The position numbers and the translations under genes are program-made. Source: Acinetobacter gandensis (lineage in GTDB: Bacteria; Pseudomonadota; Gammaproteobacteria; Pseudomonadales; Moraxellaceae). From it: 64,000 bases of DNA. The stretch is from assembly GCF_001678755.1 (NCBI RefSeq), contig NZ_LZDS01000012.1, positions 186,001 to 250,000 of the forward strand, written 5' to 3'. This document shows positions 27,201 to 36,770 of the stretch, in pieces. The stretch's first letter is position 1. Every line of letters begins with the position of its first letter. A model generated the notes under the pieces. That model was not told where the DNA came from, did not search any database, and was given only the letters and a program-made list of their open reading frames with translations.

Positions 27201-27926
27201 TTATTTAACAATACCTTGATAAACAAATCCTTTTGAACCCAAGCTATAGCGTAAATAACGATGCTGTGGTTGTAGCTTCTGATTTAACAGCATTACATCA
27301 ACCTGCTTAGCAGCAACTTTTATATAATTTTGCTGATTATTACGCTCTTGATCATAACGACAATCGTAATCAACGGATATTTCATGCAAATTCTTTTGCT
27401 TGGTGTTGAATACATAGGATTTGAGTAATTGCTTCGGGCCAATTTCTACTGCTCTTAAATGATGTACACCGGTACAACTATCGCCTTTATAGTAGCTTCG
27501 TACCAAATAAATAGTTTTATTTTGAACACGTACTGGCTGTATTTGATTGATATAACCTGATTCAAATTCATCTAAGTGCTGAGTTTTAGCGGTAGCATAT
27601 TGTACATAATTACTCCACTCACCCATCGTTCCACCACCCGAAACATCAAAACTATAAAATTTCAGTTTTTTGTCAGGTGAATACTGGATATGCACATAGC
27701 CTTGTTTTTCTAACTGGGCAAAATTATGTTTAAAGCTACTTGGATCATTGGCAATGAGTCTGACTACGGCCTGTTCAATATCAGTATTCACTTCATAAAA
27801 ATTAGATTTTTGAAATTGTTGAATGACTTTAGACTCTTGCTTTTGTAGTGTCGCAATATCAGCAAAGGATGCATTTGAAATACAACCCAAAAAACTTAAA
27901 ACGATCATTTTATGACTTATTTTCAT
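27201..27926 (-). CDS. Exported protein of unknown function
   Basis: This 241-residue protein begins with a signal peptide (MKISHKMIVLSFLGCISNASFA, likely cleaved after SFA), so it should reach the periplasm or beyond. The FLGC segment resembles a lipobox, but the phenylalanine at -3 makes this weak. The mature part has a conserved-looking block, YSPDKKLKFYSFDVSGGGTM, typical of small beta-rich secreted proteins. Its two cysteines (DSCTG and YDCRY) could form a disulphide. I do not recognise the family. It is a single gene, convergent with recN. Confidence 0.7.
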   Translation of the reverse strand: MKISHKMIVLSFLGCISNASFADIATLQKQESKVIQQFQKSNFYEVNTDIEQAVVRLIANDPSSFKHNFAQLEKQGYVHIQYSPDKKLKFYSFDVSGGGTMGEWSNYVQYATAKTQHLDEFESGYINQIQPVRVQNKTIYLVRSYYKGDSCTGVHHLRAVEIGPKQLLKSYVFNTKQKNLHEISVDYDCRYDQERNNQQNYIKVAAKQVDVMLLNQKLQPQHRYLRYSLGSKGFVYQGIVK

Positions 27927-28207
27927 TTAATCACCCTAATCTCTAAACATACATATCATTTGCTTAAAGACTATTTTAGCAACTCAGCTCGAATGGATTA
28001 TGCAGGGTTATGATGTAAATACGTATCTGAATATAGCCATTTCACTGCCCAATTCATCATTTTTACTCAGATAAAACCAGCCTATCCGGTGATAAATTCT
28101 ATCTTTCTTTACAAAATCATTTGGTGAATACGTATTTCTCTTGTAAGTTGAAAGCATCAAGTAAAACAATACTTGGCTCCACCAAGAATAAAAGGAGAAT
28201 GCCCCTG

Positions 28208-28762
28208 GTGACAAAACAATACCTGACGCATCGCTGCCTAATTGCTCCGCCAGACATGAGCGACGATTTTTTTGCCAATACCGTGATCTACCTTGCGCGT
28301 CATGACGAAGATGGTGCTCAAGGCATAATTATTAACCGTCCATCTGGCTTGCAAATTAAAGAACTCTTGAATGATCTCGAAATTGAGGCGGATAATGTGC
28401 GACCTCATGAAGTGTTGCAAGGTGGCCCTTTACGCCCAGAAGCAGGTTTTGTTCTTCACACCGGTCAACCGACTTGGCATTCATCGATCGCAATTGGTGA
28501 AAATGTTTGTATAACCACATCCAAAGATATTTTAGATGCAATTGCCCACAATGAAGGTGTTGGTCGTTATCAAGTAGCGTTAGGCTATGCCAGTTGGGGT
28601 AAAAACCAGCTTGAAGAAGAGATCACTCGTGGTGATTGGCTCATTTGCGACTCAGATATGGATTTAATTTTTAACTTACCTTATGACGACCGTTGGGATG
28701 CCGCCTATAAAAAAATGGGGGTTGACCGTATGTGGTTATCGTCTGAGATTGGACATGCCTGA
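28208..28762 (+). CDS. yqgE: YqgE/AlgH family protein
   Basis: This 184-residue UPF0301 protein has the family blocks [50 protein letters not shown] and [15 protein letters not shown]. Its molecular role is not established; AlgH was once linked to alginate regulation. I chose the GTG at 28208 because AAGGAGA stands ten bases upstream. The ATG at 28199 would sit almost on the ribosome site. It overlaps ruvX by eight bases, and the yqgE-ruvX pair is conserved widely. Confidence 0.92.
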   Translation: MTKQYLTHRCLIAPPDMSDDFFANTVIYLARHDEDGAQGIIINRPSGLQIKELLNDLEIEADNVRPHEVLQGGPLRPEAGFVLHTGQPTWHSSIAIGENVCITTSKDILDAIAHNEGVGRYQVALGYASWGKNQLEEEITRGDWLICDSDMDLIFNLPYDDRWDAAYKKMGVDRMWLSSEIGHA

Positions 28763-29198
28763 AACAGCAACGCATCAAATGATTATGGCCTTCGACTTTG
28801 GCACACAGAAAACAGGGATGGCAGTAGGACAAGCACTGATTGAAAGCGCCAATCCACTTCCGCTCTTCCCGATGAAAGATGGTATTCCTAATTGGGATAA
28901 CTTGCTTAAAATTGTGAAGCAATATCAACCCGATTTGTTCATTATTGGCCTACCTCTCAATATGGATGACAGTGAATCTGAACTTTCAACGCGGGCACGT
29001 AAATTCGCGCGCCGTTTACGTCATCAGACCAATATTGAAACCCTAATGGTAGATGAACGATTAACTACACGTGAAGCACGGGATGAATTGGGACACTACC
29101 AAGCGCAAGGTCGCGGTAAAAATATTTCAGCCGACAGTATCGCAGCTGCGTTATTTATAGAAAGTTGGTATCGCAATCCAGTTGGGGTAAAACCTTAA
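28755..29198 (+). CDS. ruvX: Putative pre-16S rRNA nuclease / Holliday junction resolvase-like YqgF
   Basis: This 147-residue RNase H-fold nuclease belongs to the YqgF family. E. coli YqgF helps mature the 5' end of 16S rRNA. Motifs are [15 protein letters not shown] with the first catalytic Asp, [22 protein letters not shown] and the final AADS-like acidic site ([14 protein letters not shown]). I chose the ATG at 28755, which overlaps the yqgE stop as ATGCCTGA, over an upstream in-frame ATG at 28683 inside yqgE. Confidence 0.93.
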   Translation: MPETATHQMIMAFDFGTQKTGMAVGQALIESANPLPLFPMKDGIPNWDNLLKIVKQYQPDLFIIGLPLNMDDSESELSTRARKFARRLRHQTNIETLMVDERLTTREARDELGHYQAQGRGKNISADSIAAALFIESWYRNPVGVKP

Positions 29199-29222
29199 GC
29201 TGAAAAAAGCATTAACCGATAT

Positions 29223-29252
29223 AAAAAAGCATCCCCTTGAGGATGCTTTTTT
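29223..29252. terminator. Terminator between ruvX and the HlyD-family gene
   Basis: AAAAAAGCATCC, a six-base loop CCTTGA, then GGATGCTTTTTT give a 12-bp stem with T runs in both directions. It closes yqgE-ruvX and, on the other strand, the efflux operon. Confidence 0.9.
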
Positions 29253-29307
29253 ATGATGATTTAGTGCTGAAATTTATAAAATGATTGAAAATGAACAGTC
29301 TTTGATT

Positions 29308-30312
29308 TTATTTTTTATCGATAATATGCACAGTCGCAGTACGTCCCGCCACAAAGGCCAATTGATCATGTGGCACTTCATCCAATACAATTTTCACAGG
29401 AACACGTTGTGCTAAACGCACCCAACTGAAGGTTGGATTGACATTGGCCAAAAGACCGTTTGTTGAAGTACGTTCACGATCTTCAATACCACTTGCCACA
29501 CCTTGTACATGCCCTTTATAAGTCTCTGAACTCCCCATGAGCTGAACGCTTGCAGGCGCACCAACATAGATTTTATCTAGTTTGGTTTCTTCAAAATAGC
29601 CCACCACGTACATTTGCTCACGATCAATTAATGCTGCAACCGCCTGCCCAACTTTGACGTAATTCCCTGCCTTTAATTCAAAATTCGACAATGTGCCATC
29701 ATTCGGCGCAATCACAGCAGAGCGTTTTAAATTCAACTGCGCTAAATGCAAATTACTATTAGCCACTTCAATTAATGCTTTTTGTTGAATCACATTGGCT
29801 TTGGCTTGCTCGATGGCTGCAGTAGATTGTTCATGTTCAGCATGTGATTGATCACGCGCTGCAAACATTTGATCTTGCTCTTGTTTGGAAATTGCTCCAT
29901 CCATTAAGTTGGCATAGCGGTTGGCATTTTTATCTGCCAAATGAATATTGGCCTGTGATTTCACCAAATTGGCTTTGGATGCCGCCAATTCTGCTTCTGC
30001 GCCTGCAAGTTCAGCTTTGGCTTTTGCTAAATCAGACTTTGCTTGTTCGACATCTAAAGCTTGGCGTGCCACATCAATACGAAACAGTACTTGTCCCTTT
30101 TTCACTTGCTGATTATCTTGTACCAAGACCTCTGTAACCAAGCCTGAAACATCTGACGAAACTTGAATCACATCTCCGCGTACACGACCATCGCGTGTCC
30201 ATGGTTCAGAATTGTAATAATCCCAAATATGTTTTAAAGCCATTAATGCCACGCAGACCACAATGATTAATAAAATGGGGCGTACGAATTTACGTACGTT
30301 GACAGTATTCAT
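29308..30312 (-). CDS. HlyD/EmrA-type periplasmic adaptor of an AaeA-like efflux system
   Basis: This 334-residue membrane fusion protein has one N-terminal membrane helix (about 13-27), a lipoyl-like half-motif (VQVSSDVSGLVTEVLVQDNQQVKKGQ...LFRID), a long alpha-helical hairpin (~85-195) and the second lipoyl half (RSAVIAPNDGTLSNFELKAGNYVKVGQ), then a beta-barrel. It links an inner-membrane pump to an outer-membrane channel. Third gene after the FUSC and DUF1656 genes, matching the AaeBXA set for aromatic carboxylic acid export; the substrate here is inferred. Confidence 0.88.
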   Translation of the reverse strand: MNTVNVRKFVRPILLIIVVCVALMALKHIWDYYNSEPWTRDGRVRGDVIQVSSDVSGLVTEVLVQDNQQVKKGQVLFRIDVARQALDVEQAKSDLAKAKAELAGAEAELAASKANLVKSQANIHLADKNANRYANLMDGAISKQEQDQMFAARDQSHAEHEQSTAAIEQAKANVIQQKALIEVANSNLHLAQLNLKRSAVIAPNDGTLSNFELKAGNYVKVGQAVAALIDREQMYVVGYFEETKLDKIYVGAPASVQLMGSSETYKGHVQGVASGIEDRERTSTNGLLANVNPTFSWVRLAQRVPVKIVLDEVPHDQLAFVAGRTATVHIIDKK

Positions 30313-30343
30313 GAATTCACCTCAATCATTTCAGAACATCGGC

Positions 30344-30550
30344 CTAGATTTGGCACAAAATAAAAGCGTAATGCACCAACCACAGCAAAACGACAAATAC
30401 ACACAGGTAAAAAATATTCGGTTGCGCAATCCACCCCTGTTCCACCAAACGGTCCCCACCTAACATGACAATGCGCAGTAACACATACGCCAACACGGCT
30501 TGTATCAATAAAATCGGAACATAAACGCCATAGATATTGAGCTCACCCAT
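30344..30550 (-). CDS. DUF1656 small membrane protein (AaeX-like)
   Basis: This 68-residue protein has two membrane helices (about 9-30 and 46-66) and matches the DUF1656/AaeX family found between FUSC pumps and HlyD adaptors. Its job is not known. It overlaps the end of the FUSC gene by eight bases, which implies translational coupling. The adaptor gene follows 31 bases later. Confidence 0.85.
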   Translation of the reverse strand: MGELNIYGVYVPILLIQAVLAYVLLRIVMLGGDRLVEQGWIAQPNIFYLCVFVVLLWLVHYAFILCQI

Positions 30551-32639
30551 TACACACTCCCGATTTCAGTTTAGCTGGGTAACTGTGCAAAACATGGCAC
30601 AAACTACTTTGAATATTATTTAAAGAATATTGAATTCTCAGACTTATATCTTGTTGTTCAAGTTCAGAAGCTGCGACATGCAACTGTTGTATTTTTTCAA
30701 TCATTTGCTGCTGTAAATCAGCAATCAAATGATGTTGAGCATTCTCTTTAGCACGGAAATATTCATCTAAATCCTGTTGCAGGTCTTCTAAAGCCACCAC
30801 GATCGGATGCTCTACATCAAATTTATTTTTCAACTCTTGTAAACGCGGTAAATCAACCACTGCACTGGATTCTACCAAAGCCAATTGAATGTATTGTTTT
30901 AATGGATCAGATTGCACAATTTTGCTGTTTAACACCCCAATACGGTCGAGCATGCTACGTAAATGAATACGGAATTGCAGCCCATACGGCAAATACAACG
31001 CTTGACGTATAGCTTTATAGTGCAGGGCTAAAATACGCTGTGCTGTAATATCTGGAGACATCGCACGAACCAGATGAATGATAAATACTGAAATAATGGG
31101 ACCAATGACTGTCCCTATCGAAGCATCAAAGAAAAATACTTGATCGAGGCTATAACGGTTCTGGAGGTTCAGCCCCATGATGGTTCCCATTAATAATGGC
31201 AAACCAATTCCTGTTAGCGGTGGATGTAAAAACAACATCAGGCAATACATTACAAATGGCGCTAGCACCACGATTAACTGCCAAAATACAGTCACATGCG
31301 GAAATATGCCGTAGGCATATATAAACACCATCACCCCTGCATATAAATTGGCACGGATAAACATTTTCAAAGCAGGTACAGGGTTGTCCATGGACGTCAA
31401 AATACATGCACTAATGGCCGCCATCTCAGCCATCATAAAGCCTGCTTTCCAGCCACTGACAATCCAAAAAACCGTAGCAATCAACACAATTAAACATGCT
31501 GAAATTCCACCACGAATCGCCACGCCCGCATCACGATGTAATGTTGGATAAGGCGTCGTATTCATTGGCGTTAACATTGCGGGCAAGGTTGAATCACCGC
31601 ATTGAATACGTTGCCACAACAATTTCACCGCGCGCACATTTTGAATAAAATGGCGGATATCCATTTTTAAGCTACCCAACATAATCTGTTGAGACGGATG
31701 TGAATTCGCCATAATTGCATCAAAATCTGCTTCAAAATGTTCTGGTAATTGATTCAGCGTAGCTTCATCAATCTCATGCCGATCTTGTAAAAAATCAGAA
31801 ATATGCGCATGTGCTTTGGCCAAATGTAGACGATAGCGTCCATCGACCTCATCCAATTGTTTGATGCGCTCCGACATCGCCACCAAATTACACACCAACA
31901 AACTGAGTTGATGTAGCATTTCCTGTAGCGGGCGAGTCATCCCTTGCAAAGTCGATTTTTCGTAGGATAAATGCACTGCCATAACATGAATATCGGCAAT
32001 ATCACGGGCTATTGTTCCCAAAGACTTAGAATAATTATCCAGCTCTGATGCATCTTGCAAAATACGGTCAAAAATCGCTTTGGTATCTTGAAAAGTTTTT
32101 AAAACTCGGCCTTCTACTGCTGGGCCAATATGCATTGGAAAAATTGTGGTGCCCACCAGTGCGCTACAGACCACACCGACAGTAATCTCTAAAAAGCGGC
32201 CTACCGCCATATCAAAAATAGAAGCGGTATCTATGAAGTACACCACGTTATAGCAAATGATGACGGTGGTATAACCTGCCAGCAAAAACACATAACTACG
32301 GGGTGTACGGTCAAGTAATGATAAATATAAGCAAAAGCCCACCCAAACCGCTAGAAATACGGTAAATAAGACGGGCATGTGGATCAGATGTGGCATGGCC
32401 ACTACTGACACAGCAGCACCTAAAAAAGTCCCTAAAACGCGATAGATACTTTTCGATGACGTCATACCTGAGTATGGATTTGCAATAACAAATACCGTCC
32501 CAATCGCCCAGATGGGATAAGTTAAATTCAGTTCGAATGCCACATATAAAGCCAACATCCCTGCTGTAAACGTTTTAAACGCAAATATCCAGTCCAAACG
32601 ATTGGGCCGAAAAGCGAGTATTTGTTTCGTTAGCAACAT
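30543..32639 (-). CDS. FUSC-family inner-membrane transporter (AaeB-like)
   Basis: This 698-residue protein matches the fusaric acid resistance / p-hydroxybenzoic acid efflux pump family. Two hydrophobic blocks (about 20-170 and 365-515), each with several membrane helices, are separated by a large soluble alpha-helical region (~175-350), and a C-terminal cytoplasmic domain (~530-698) follows. The start region (TFTAGMLALYVAFELNLTYPIWA) is typical. It heads the FUSC-DUF1656-HlyD operon and is divergent from an IclR regulator, which probably controls it (inference). Confidence 0.9.
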   Translation of the reverse strand: MLLTKQILAFRPNRLDWIFAFKTFTAGMLALYVAFELNLTYPIWAIGTVFVIANPYSGMTSSKSIYRVLGTFLGAAVSVVAMPHLIHMPVLFTVFLAVWVGFCLYLSLLDRTPRSYVFLLAGYTTVIICYNVVYFIDTASIFDMAVGRFLEITVGVVCSALVGTTIFPMHIGPAVEGRVLKTFQDTKAIFDRILQDASELDNYSKSLGTIARDIADIHVMAVHLSYEKSTLQGMTRPLQEMLHQLSLLVCNLVAMSERIKQLDEVDGRYRLHLAKAHAHISDFLQDRHEIDEATLNQLPEHFEADFDAIMANSHPSQQIMLGSLKMDIRHFIQNVRAVKLLWQRIQCGDSTLPAMLTPMNTTPYPTLHRDAGVAIRGGISACLIVLIATVFWIVSGWKAGFMMAEMAAISACILTSMDNPVPALKMFIRANLYAGVMVFIYAYGIFPHVTVFWQLIVVLAPFVMYCLMLFLHPPLTGIGLPLLMGTIMGLNLQNRYSLDQVFFFDASIGTVIGPIISVFIIHLVRAMSPDITAQRILALHYKAIRQALYLPYGLQFRIHLRSMLDRIGVLNSKIVQSDPLKQYIQLALVESSAVVDLPRLQELKNKFDVEHPIVVALEDLQQDLDEYFRAKENAQHHLIADLQQQMIEKIQQLHVAASELEQQDISLRIQYSLNNIQSSLCHVLHSYPAKLKSGVCNG

Positions 32640-33096
32640 ATGTATTCTCTATGAGGCATCTTTTAAAGCAAATAAGTCATCACATCGTGTCGCGAAGCAC
32701 ACAATGAATTGCCCAAACCATCGGGACTTAGATGAATATTTGTTCAAAAATTTAGAAGCTATTCGTGAGTGGAATCAGTCACTTGAATAGGAATAATAGA
32801 AAATATCTCACCGCATTATCTCAATGCAGATTATTTAATCAATATAGGATATTTTCGAACCAATTTTTTCAAATATAACTATAAATGTCAATTAAAATAT
32901 CTTAATCTGATAATTTATGTATTTTTATAACAAATAATTCTACTTTCGACTGATGATTTATTATCGAACTTAACCATACAATCATCATTTAATGCCCACA
33001 TCGATGTGTTACGTAGAAAAGCACAGCATCACCGCGCGCAATTTGTTATAAAGTAACTTAACTGATTTTATTTTTATTTTGACCAAGCAGGTTCTT
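32640..33096. other. Intergenic control region between the FUSC operon and the IclR gene
   Basis: This 457-base AT-rich region separates divergent genes and should hold both promoters. It contains three inverted repeats: GAAAATATC/GATATTTTC (32799-32807 and 32848-32856), TGATGATT/AATCATCA (32951-32958 and 32980-32987) and the palindrome CACATCGATGTG (32997-33008). A 28-codon frame (32704-32790) has no ribosome site. Confidence 0.45.
32997..33008. promoter_or_regulatory. Palindrome, candidate IclR-family operator
   Basis: CACATCGATGTG is a perfect 12-base palindrome lying 89 bases upstream of the IclR start in the divergent control region. Dimeric IclR proteins bind palindromes near their own promoters (family knowledge); assignment to this regulator is inference. 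Confidence 0.35.
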
Positions 33097-33873
33097 ATGG
33101 CGCTCTCCAGTTTTGGTAAAATTCTCACCGTGCTCGATTTATACTCCGTCTCACGTCCTGTCATTAATGTAGACATTATTAGTGAAGAATTGGGGTTATC
33201 TAAACCAACGAGCTACCGTTATTTAAAAGAGCTGGTGTCTGCTGAGTTGTTACAACGTTTAAGTGGCACTTCAGGGGATTACATTCTCGGTTCCAAAATT
33301 GCTGTTTTAGATTTTATCTCTCGCACCACAGATCCATTGGTGCAAATCAGTATTCCTTTCATGAAAGAAATTGTGCAGCGTACAGAATCATGCTGCCTGT
33401 TGACCCACCTGAATCTAGATTCTTGCATTGATGTGCATCATGAACTGTACAAAGACTATACCGCATTGGCTTATGGTCGCGGCAGCCCTCGCCCAATGTA
33501 TAAAGGGTCATCTGCAAAAGTGATTTTGTCACAACTACCTAAACAGCGGATTTTAGATTACTACCAACGCTTTTCTGATGAATTAGCACAGGTTGGCTTC
33601 GCCCACAGTGAAGAAGAGTTCATGCTACTGATGAAGAAGATCAAGAAGCAGGGCTATTATTTTTCTAATGGTGAAGTCGATCCGAATATGTCGAGCCTGT
33701 CTATTCCAGTCAAATTTTCCAGTAAAGAGCCACCGTTAGCTTTGACACTTTTAGCATCTAAAAACCGTTTTGAATTTATGAACTTTCAAAAATTGGTGGA
33801 AATGATGCAAGACAGCGCGATGCGTATTGAAAAAAAATATAGCGCGATGACTGAAGAGGATGAGAGCCTATAA
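33097..33873 (+). CDS. IclR-family transcriptional regulator
   Basis: This 258-residue protein has a winged helix-turn-helix at residues ~15-75 (SEELGLSKPTSYRYLKEL as recognition region) and an IclR ligand-binding domain (~85-250). IclR proteins commonly sense aromatic or small organic acids and control adjacent catabolic or efflux genes. I chose the ATG at 33097 (MALSSFGKILTVLDLY); an upstream TTG at 33079 would add six residues. It is divergent from the AaeB-like operon, so it is the likely local regulator. Confidence 0.88.
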   Translation: MALSSFGKILTVLDLYSVSRPVINVDIISEELGLSKPTSYRYLKELVSAELLQRLSGTSGDYILGSKIAVLDFISRTTDPLVQISIPFMKEIVQRTESCCLLTHLNLDSCIDVHHELYKDYTALAYGRGSPRPMYKGSSAKVILSQLPKQRILDYYQRFSDELAQVGFAHSEEEFMLLMKKIKKQGYYFSNGEVDPNMSSLSIPVKFSSKEPPLALTLLASKNRFEFMNFQKLVEMMQDSAMRIEKKYSAMTEEDESL

Positions 33874-33900
33874 ATCTGTACAGATTTAGTCTCGTTGTAA

Positions 33901-33920
33901 AGATTAAATTTGTTTAATCT
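33901..33920 (+). repeat. Perfect 8-bp inverted repeat downstream of the IclR gene
   Basis: AGATTAAA, loop TTTG, then TTTAATCT can form a perfect AT-rich hairpin 28 bases after the IclR stop. No T run follows. It may be a transcript-end structure or an AT-rich chance match. Confidence 0.4.
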
Positions 33921-34063
33921 GAGGAATCAATCAATTTAATTGAATTTAATAATTATATTTTTAATTTAAATTCTCATAATATGATTATCGTTCTTTAGCA
34001 GCTCTTGTGTTCATTTATACCATTGAATACAGCGTTCCTAATTTAATTCTCCTCAGAGAAATT

Positions 34064-34093
34064 AAAAAAGCTCATCACAGTATGGGCTTTTTT
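34064..34093. terminator. Terminator between the IclR and AlkB-like genes
   Basis: AAAAAAGCTCAT, loop CACAGT, then ATGGGCTTTTTT form a 12-bp stem with one G-T pair and T runs both ways. It lies between convergent genes, 31 bases past the AlkB-like stop. Confidence 0.88.
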
Positions 34094-34123
34094 ATGCCTT
34101 AAATTACACCTTCCATTACATCC

Positions 34124-34744
34124 TTATTCAGGATAAAAATAACGAAAAGTCAGATTTACTCTTGGTTCTGTAATTTTAGTCGACTTCATAATGGCATGTT
34201 TCCAATGACGTTGAGTTTGCCCACGCATCACGATCAACTGCCCACTCTGTAACATCATCTCAACTTTTTCTTGAGTCGACTTATGTTTAAAACAAAATTT
34301 TCTGCTCGCACCAAAACTTAATGAGGCGATAACCACTTGTTGATCCGGAGACACTAAAGAAGGTTCATCATCACTATGCCAACCCACCGCCTGCGACCCA
34401 TTTTCATACAGGTTGGCAAGACAGGAATTAAATTCGTGCCCCACCAATTTTTCAATATGTTGTTTTAAACGCAACAAGGCGGGTTGCCAAATCAGTGCCT
34501 GTTTATACATGCCTGAATAACGGTACTGATACTCAGCATCGCCATACCATACCACTTTACGATCCGTTTTATAGTATTGACCATGTAAGATTACTTCATC
34601 ATGTTGCCAGGCCAAATGCTGTAAAAAATACTGTGCGTACTTTTTACTGTCCTGTGTATTCAAAATTAGGCCATAGTCTTGCACTTGCCCATCATAAGGC
34701 AAGATATTGTCTTGCTGCATCGGACTGAATAAGTCTAAATTCAT
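34124..34744 (-). CDS. AlkB-like 2-oxoglutarate/Fe(II)-dependent dioxygenase
   Basis: This 206-residue protein matches the AlkB/ALKBH2-like family that removes alkyl lesions from nucleic acids by oxidation. The iron ligands are H and D in VGWHSDDEPSL and H in HWKHAIMKST; the 2-oxoglutarate arginines lie in RVNLTFRYF. The FGASRKFCFKHK strand is typical. I chose the ATG at 34744 with AGGTG six bases upstream, rather than a GTG at 34753. Single gene ending at a bidirectional terminator. Confidence 0.9.
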   Translation of the reverse strand: MNLDLFSPMQQDNILPYDGQVQDYGLILNTQDSKKYAQYFLQHLAWQHDEVILHGQYYKTDRKVVWYGDAEYQYRYSGMYKQALIWQPALLRLKQHIEKLVGHEFNSCLANLYENGSQAVGWHSDDEPSLVSPDQQVVIASLSFGASRKFCFKHKSTQEKVEMMLQSGQLIVMRGQTQRHWKHAIMKSTKITEPRVNLTFRYFYPE

Positions 34745-34902
34745 TTGAAGCACCTACATTCAGAACACACACAAAAATATAATGATGAGTGCTTAGTTTA
34801 ACTCAATGAATGCAGACACAAATCAATACAAAGTCATCACTTGTCGCATGATTTTTTCAGGCATAGACTCAATTTTATTATTCACAATAAAAATAATCGC
34901 TT

Positions 34903-36699
34903 ATGAATTTATTGAATGTGTTTCAGAAGCTCAGACCGTTTGTAAGACCATACCGTATTTTGGTAATTGCAACTTTAATCATGACCTTGATTGGTTCTTT
35001 TACCGCGCAGGTCAATGCACTCACCTTGCAATACGCTGTTGATAGTATTAATCGCCTAGTCGAACAAGGCTTAGGTTTAGCTGAAGGTTGGCATATTCTG
35101 ATCACCATTAGCGTGATCTTATTAGGCAAAGAAATCATCAATGCTTTTGTTCAATTTGGACAAAAATTTTATGGTGAAAAACTGCGGATTTTGGTTTCAC
35201 AAGATTTAGCCCAAGGCATTATCGAAAAGTTTCTGACCTATCGCCTTGCTTTTTTTAATGATGACAACAATCAAGCTGGCAAATTACAAACGCGTATCGA
35301 CCGTGGTATTGGTTCTTTAACACGTTTGGTACAAATCTTTTTTATTGATATTTTACCATTATTTACCAGTGCAATTGTGGCTTTAGGCTTAATGTACTAT
35401 GCCAACTTCTATGTTGGCTTGGTGGCAACCTGTATTGTGCCCATCTATTTCTGGCTCACCTTCAAACAAGCACAAAAATTAGGTGGATGGCGACGTAATT
35501 TACGCGATGGTCGTGAAAAGAAAAGTCAGGGTATTCTCGGTATTATTAACTCGATCACCGTCATTAAATCGTTTAACCGTGAAAGTATTGAATCTGAAAA
35601 ACAGCTGAAATTACAAAAAGAACTCACAGACAACCAAATGCAAACACGCCAAATCAGTTTTTTGTTTGATGGGTTAAAGACCTTTATCGAGCAAATTGGC
35701 ATTGTGTTGATTATCATTTTGACCGCTTATTTTGTACTTGATGGCCAAATGAGTATTGGCATGATTATGTTTCACGTCTTGTTATTCAATAACGTCTCTG
35801 CCCCTATACGCTCCTTACATCGTATTTATGACGAAGTGAACGACGCGATGATTTATTCAGAAAGTTTCTTTAAGATTTTAGAGGCTGATGACGAAATCGA
35901 ACAATCAGGTACACAAAAACCCAATATTCGGGGTCAGTTCGATTTAAGCAATGTCGAGTTTTATTATCCGAATGGACACCATGCGCTGAAAAATATCAAT
36001 ATGACCATTCAGCCTAATAAAATTACTGCTTTAGTTGGCTTATCTGGTGCAGGAAAATCCACGCTCATCAGTTTGTTAGATAAATTTTTTGAACCGCAAA
36101 GTGGCACCATAACCATTGACGGCATAGATTTAAAAGATATCGACACACAATATCTTCGTGATCATATTGGCTTAGTATTACAAAAAAATCATATTTTCCA
36201 AGGCTCCATTTTTGACAATATCCGCTACGGCAAAACCGATGCCAGTACCGAAGACGTGATGCAGGCCGCACGTAAAGCATCAATTCATGAACAAATTTTA
36301 CAACTGCCGAATGGCTATGATGCCGATGCGCTGATGCTTTCAGGGGGGCAACAACAACGTATCGCCTTGGCGCGCATGTTCTTAAAAAATCCACCGATTA
36401 TTTTCTTAGATGAACCCACTGCAAGTTTAGATGCGATTGCCACTGAACAAATTAAGCAAAGTTTAGATGAGATCAAACAAGGGCGAACTGTCATTATTAT
36501 TTCTCATAGTTTGTCGCAAATTATCGATGCGGATTACACCTATGTCATGAAAGAGGGTGAAATAGCTGAGCATGGTGAGCATGACGCGCTTTATCACCAA
36601 GATGGTGTGTATAAAGAGATCTTTGATGCGATGGCTAAAAGTTTAAATATTGAAAAAATTGCCCGTACCTTTGAAGAGGATGAAGATACACATAGTTAA
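34903..36699 (+). CDS. ABC exporter, fused permease and ATPase (MsbA-like fold)
   Basis: This 598-residue half-transporter has six membrane helices (about 15-310) and a nucleotide-binding domain. Walker A is GLSGAGKST at 379-387, the signature is LSGGQQQR, Walker B is IIFLDEPTAS and the H-loop is IISHSL. It should work as a homodimer at the inner membrane. The substrate cannot be told: it may export a lipid, peptide or drug. It is a lone gene between an AlkB-like gene and phoU, with its own terminator. Confidence 0.88.
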   Translation: MNLLNVFQKLRPFVRPYRILVIATLIMTLIGSFTAQVNALTLQYAVDSINRLVEQGLGLAEGWHILITISVILLGKEIINAFVQFGQKFYGEKLRILVSQDLAQGIIEKFLTYRLAFFNDDNNQAGKLQTRIDRGIGSLTRLVQIFFIDILPLFTSAIVALGLMYYANFYVGLVATCIVPIYFWLTFKQAQKLGGWRRNLRDGREKKSQGILGIINSITVIKSFNRESIESEKQLKLQKELTDNQMQTRQISFLFDGLKTFIEQIGIVLIIILTAYFVLDGQMSIGMIMFHVLLFNNVSAPIRSLHRIYDEVNDAMIYSESFFKILEADDEIEQSGTQKPNIRGQFDLSNVEFYYPNGHHALKNINMTIQPNKITALVGLSGAGKSTLISLLDKFFEPQSGTITIDGIDLKDIDTQYLRDHIGLVLQKNHIFQGSIFDNIRYGKTDASTEDVMQAARKASIHEQILQLPNGYDADALMLSGGQQQRIALARMFLKNPPIIFLDEPTASLDAIATEQIKQSLDEIKQGRTVIIISHSLSQIIDADYTYVMKEGEIAEHGEHDALYHQDGVYKEIFDAMAKSLNIEKIARTFEEDEDTHS

Positions 36700-36719
36700 A
36701 CAAGCCCCTCTTCTGCATT

Positions 36720-36748
36720 AAAAAAGCCCATCAACTGATGGGCTTTTT
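36720..36748. terminator. Terminator between the ABC exporter and phoU
   Basis: AAAAAAGCCCATC, loop AACT, then GATGGGCTTTTT make a long stem with T runs in both directions between convergent genes. Confidence 0.9.
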
Positions 36749-36770
36749 AGAACTGGGGGTTCAGATGTGA

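Noticed and set aside
32704-32790. 28-codon frame upstream of the IclR gene
   Set aside because: Too short, no ribosome site, and no upstream part of a gene to make it a remnant.
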